From the NCBI GenBank assembly GCA_963844885.1, contig CAWJQA010000011.1, positions 124,001 through 188,000 on the forward strand: DNA of 64,000 nucleotides. The letters are read 5' to 3'. The translations under genes and the position numbers were made by a program. The notes beneath the pieces are model-generated. The model had not been told where the DNA came from. It ran no database searches and saw only the letters and a program-made list of their open reading frames with translations. This stretch comes from DATMER01 sp963844885 (GTDB taxonomy: Bacteria > Acidobacteriota > Thermoanaerobaculia > Multivoradales > UBA5704). This document shows, one piece after another, positions 62,715 to 64,000 of the stretch (positions are counted from its first letter, which is position 1; every line of letters starts with the position of its first letter).

Positions 62715-63575
62715 TCAGCCTTCGACCGCCAGTTGCAGGTTGTCGATCAGTCGTGTCCCCCCGACCCGCACGGCCAGGGGGAGCACCAGCCGTCCGCGGA
62801 GCGTCTCCAAGGGCTGGAAGCTCTCCGCATCCACCACCTCGGCATATTCAACACGCGCGAGGGGCTCGGAATTCAACATCTCGGAAAGAATCTTCCGGAT
62901 CCTGTCCCCACACCGCTCGCCCGCCGCGATGGCGGCCTCGGCGGCGCGCAGCGCCCGGTGGAGCACCGCCGCGGCCTGCCTCTCCTCGGGCGAGAGATAG
63001 GCGTTGCGCGAAGACATGGCCAGGCCGTCCGCCTCGCGGATCGTCGGCCCGGGTACGATCTCGACGGGAAACCGCAGGTCGCGCACCAGCCGCCTCGACC
63101 ACCGCGAGCTGCTGGGCGTCCTTCTCGCCGAACACGGCCACGTCCGGCTGCACCAGGTTGAAGAGCACCGCCACCACCGTGGCCACGCCGCGGAAGTGGC
63201 CCGGCCGGAAGTCGACCCTCCAGCCCTTCGGACGGCGCGCCGAGATCCACATAGACGTGTGGCCCGGCGGGTACATCGTCGTCGACCTCGGGCAGGAAGA
63301 GGAGGTCGCAGCCGGCTTCGGCCAGCATCGCGCCGTCCTTCTCGGGCTGGCGCGGGTAGCGGGCGAAGTCCTCGTTCGGCCCGAACTGGGCCGGGTTGAC
63401 GAAGACGGAGGCCACGACGCGGTCCGCCCGGCCCACCGGCCCCGGGCGAGTCACGAGCGACAGGTGTCCCTCGTGGAGCGCGCCCATGGTCGGGACGAAC
63501 CCGATGCGCGTCTCCGGCTTGCCGCCAGCGGTTGACGGCGCCGCGGAGCTCTTCGGCGGTCCGGGCCTGGAGCAT
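62715..63575 (-). CDS. panC: Pantothenate synthetase, several frameshifts
   Basis: Joins pantoate and beta-alanine. Pieces in different frames line up as one ~285-residue PanC: MLQARTAEELRGAVNRW; then KPETRIGFVPTMGALHEGHLSLV (HIGH-like motif); VVASVFVNPAQFGPNEDFARYPR; DFRPGHFRGVATVVAVLFNLVQPDVAVFGEKDAQQL; and RLVRDLRFPVEIVPGPTIREADGLAMSSRNAYLSPEE to the end. At least three shifts (near 63525, 63225 and 63085) are needed. Such density in a needed gene indicates poor sequence quality here. Confidence 0.85.
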   Translation of the reverse strand: MLQARTAEELRGAVNRWRQAGDAHRVRPDHGRAPRGTPVARDSPGAGGPGGPRRGLRLRQPGPVRAERGLRPLPAPAREGRRDAGRSRLRPPLPARGRRRCTRRATRLCGSRRAVRRAGGSTSGRATSAAWPRWWRCSSTWCSRTWPCSARRTPSSSRWSRRLVRDLRFPVEIVPGPTIREADGLAMSSRNAYLSPEERQAAAVLHRALRAAEAAIAAGERCGDRIRKILSEMLNSEPLARVEYAEVVDAESFQPLETLRGRLVLPLAVRVGGTRLIDNLQLAVEG

Positions 63576-63578
63576 GGC

Positions 63579-64000
63579 CTAGCCGTACGACCTTGCCCAG
63601 CGGCTCTTCGACCGGACGGGCGGCACCGTAGCTCTCATCGGGAGCCGGGAAGCGGCCCGCGCGGACGTCGTCGGCGTAGCGGGCGATGGCCTCGCGCGAG
63701 GTCTTGCCCAGCTCCGCGTAACGCCGGACGAAGCGCGGCGCGATCCGCTCCTCCATCCCGAGGAGGTCGTGGTAGACCAGCACCTGGCCGTCGCAGTGCG
63801 GCGCCGGCGCCGATGCCGATGGTCGGGATCGCCAGCCGCTCCGTGATCTCGGCGGCCAGATCGGTCGGCACGCATTCGAGGACGAGCGAGAAGGCGCCGG
63901 CCTCCTCCAGCTCCAGCGCGGCGGCCAGGATGCGGCGCGCGCCCGGTCGTCCCGGCCCTGGACCTTGAAGCCGCCCAGGCGGTGGACCGACTGCGGCGTG
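63579..64000 (-). CDS. panB: Ketopantoate hydroxymethyltransferase, partial and frameshifted
   Basis: The C-terminal part of PanB, which makes ketopantoate from ketoisovalerate. Fragments in three frames: TPQSVHRLGGFKVQGR at the right edge; AGAFSLVLECVPTDLAAEITERLAIPTIGIGAG; QVLVYHDLLGMEERIAPRFVRRYAELGKTSREAIARYADDVRAG. At least three shifts. The N-terminus lies outside the window. Order panB-panC-panD is a pantothenate operon. Confidence 0.85.
   Translation of the reverse strand, partial: RRSRSTAWAASRSRAGTTGRAPHPGRRAGAGGGRRLLARPRMRADRSGRRDHGAAGDPDHRHRRRRRTATARCWSTTTSSGWRSGSRRASSGVTRSWARPRARPSPATPTTSARAASRLPMRATVPPVRSKSRWARSYG

Overview
The window is a chromosomal fragment of a high-GC bacterium, roughly 65-70% G+C by eye, with frequent GTG and TTG starts. 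Housekeeping genes anchor it: acs, a mutS2-dnaG-rpoD operon, pyrF, thiG, panBCD, tRNA-Asn and tRNA-Arg. The small zinc-finger/TPR proteins, the arsM gene and the general gene mix remind me of Acidobacteriota, but no 16S rRNA or other decisive marker is present, so this placement is a guess. Several clearly functional genes (topB, acs, dnaG, panC, panB, a lexA-like gene and others) are broken by one-base shifts, often in G or C runs. This looks more like residual sequencing error than real pseudogenes.

Layout. 1-2756: end of a topoisomerase III gene, an arsM/MarR arsenic pair and peptidase E. 2793-6947: acetyl-CoA synthetase, a DUF3999-like envelope protein and tRNA-Asn. 7107-13089 (minus): mutS2-dnaG-rpoD. 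13424-15556: XRE regulator, a HisKA-REC protein and pyrF. 15616-15902: seven 41-bp tandem repeats, followed by poorly coding DNA. 16778-19288: an acetyltransferase, then a zinc-finger/TPR protein between two tiny ORFs that both end in a GWDPxG motif.

19260-35182 is almost entirely on the minus strand and looks like an undescribed biosynthetic locus. A ten-gene operon, much of it linked by 4-bp overlaps, encodes an aspartokinase, a SagB-type flavin oxidoreductase, an acyl-CoA dehydrogenase, an adenylation enzyme, an acyl carrier protein, a short second dehydrogenase-like protein, a DapB-like reductase, a HemN-like radical SAM enzyme, a second carrier protein and a sulfotransferase-GrpB fusion. 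A second operon follows: another AMP ligase plus a three-subunit molybdenum hydroxylase, with a FlK-like thioesterase divergent from it. No ketosynthase or condensation domain is present. I infer carrier-protein-bound modification of an amino or aryl acid; the product is unknown.

35438-45981: two paralogous secreted S1/P1-nuclease/phospholipase C-like proteins flank a plus-strand operon (secreted protein, sulfotransferase, SDR, short nucleotidyltransferase). A secreted nuclease, a MATE exporter and an FAD oxidoreductase follow. 46044-47638: low-quality DNA with palindromic repeats and a truncated MazF-type toxin/antitoxin pair.

47750-52735: a complete type II CBASS anti-phage operon (patatin phospholipase, CD-NTase, Cap2, Cap3) headed by a LexA-like repressor gene. 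52798-53904: orphan antitoxins and a palindromic element. 53936-60017: a 6-kb integrative element in tRNA-Arg, bounded by 50-bp att repeats, with a tyrosine integrase, an AlpA-like protein, unknown small genes and probable integrase arm sites at both ends. 60180-64000 (minus): methyltransferase, thiG, a PrcB-like lipoprotein, panD, panC and partial panB.
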